In this document: piece after piece, positions 63,041 to 64,000 of the stretch
How the letters are laid out: each line of letters begins with the position of its first letter
Numbering within the stretch: the first letter of the stretch is position 1
Assembly (NCBI RefSeq): GCF_006717145.1
Contig: NZ_VFQF01000001.1
Span: 2,046,001-2,110,000 of the forward strand
DNA: 64,000 bases
Direction of reading: 5' to 3'
Source: Humibacillus xanthopallidus
GTDB taxonomy: Bacteria; Actinomycetota; Actinomycetes; Actinomycetales; Dermatophilaceae
Made by a program: the position numbers and the translations under genes
The notes under the pieces: model-generated
What the model was told of the DNA's origin: nothing
Database searches by the model: none
What the model saw: only the letters and a program-made list of their open reading frames with translations

Positions 63041-64000
<960 letters not shown>

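Overview
The window is a high-GC chromosomal segment from an actinobacterium. The multi-subunit acyl-CoA carboxylase with a separate epsilon subunit, a PASTA-type Ser/Thr kinase, an F420-type LLM oxidoreductase, an Rv1264-like adenylate cyclase and many leaderless genes all point there. My best guess is Micrococcales, near the Intrasporangiaceae. That is an inference; a search with the partial 16S at the right edge would settle it.

Layout. The left edge holds the 3' end of a MetY-type sulfhydrylase, a 32-bp-phased palindromic array, an LD-carboxypeptidase with an apparent frameshift, and a cation/proton antiporter fused to a UBP-type zinc finger. Positions 3970-16462 form a two-armed locus for a legionaminic-acid-type nonulosonic sugar. 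The minus arm runs from a flippase (13218) through a KpsC/KpsS-like glycosyltransferase and NeuD, NeuB, NeuC, PtmE, LegB and LegC homologues. The plus arm holds PtmF, NeuA and PtmA homologues. Between the arms lies an array of direct repeats of 108-129 bp, flanked by the two operons' own promoters. Together the genes could build, activate, transfer and export a CMP-nonulosonate.

From 16.5 to 31.8 kb lie mostly housekeeping genes: LLM oxidoreductase, CoA-binding protein, purE/purK, GtrA, a two-component system, enoyl-CoA hydratase, adenylate cyclase, birA divergent from an acyl-CoA carboxylase beta/epsilon pair, a PASTA kinase, a DUF885 metallopeptidase and Maf. From 31.8 to 43.7 kb come a PIG-V-like mannosyltransferase, an acyl-CoA dehydrogenase/carboxylase-beta operon facing a MerR regulator, a sulfurtransferase with SufE, an amino-acid permease, tryptophan dioxygenase, an aldo/keto reductase and the biotin-carrying carboxylase alpha subunit. 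From 43.8 to 59.5 kb come an MT0933-type antitoxin-like protein, an LpdA-like flavoprotein, a four-gene ABC importer, a nucleoside-salvage region (PNP, phosphomutase, deoC, two aldehyde dehydrogenases, a uridine-kinase-like protein, adenosine deaminase) and a cupin. The right end is an rRNA operon on the minus strand: 16S (partial), 23S, 5S and terminator.

Three patterns cut across the window. Most transcription units start with an extended [T/C]ANNNT -10 hexamer only 5-8 nt before the start codon, so they look leaderless. Several intergenic regions hold dyad or repeat arrays that begin at a gene's stop codon. The heptamer GGCATAC/GTATGCC occurs far more often than base composition predicts. 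Biotin enzymes are supplied by the birA, accD, accE and accA genes spread through the window. All counts and coordinates were read by eye.
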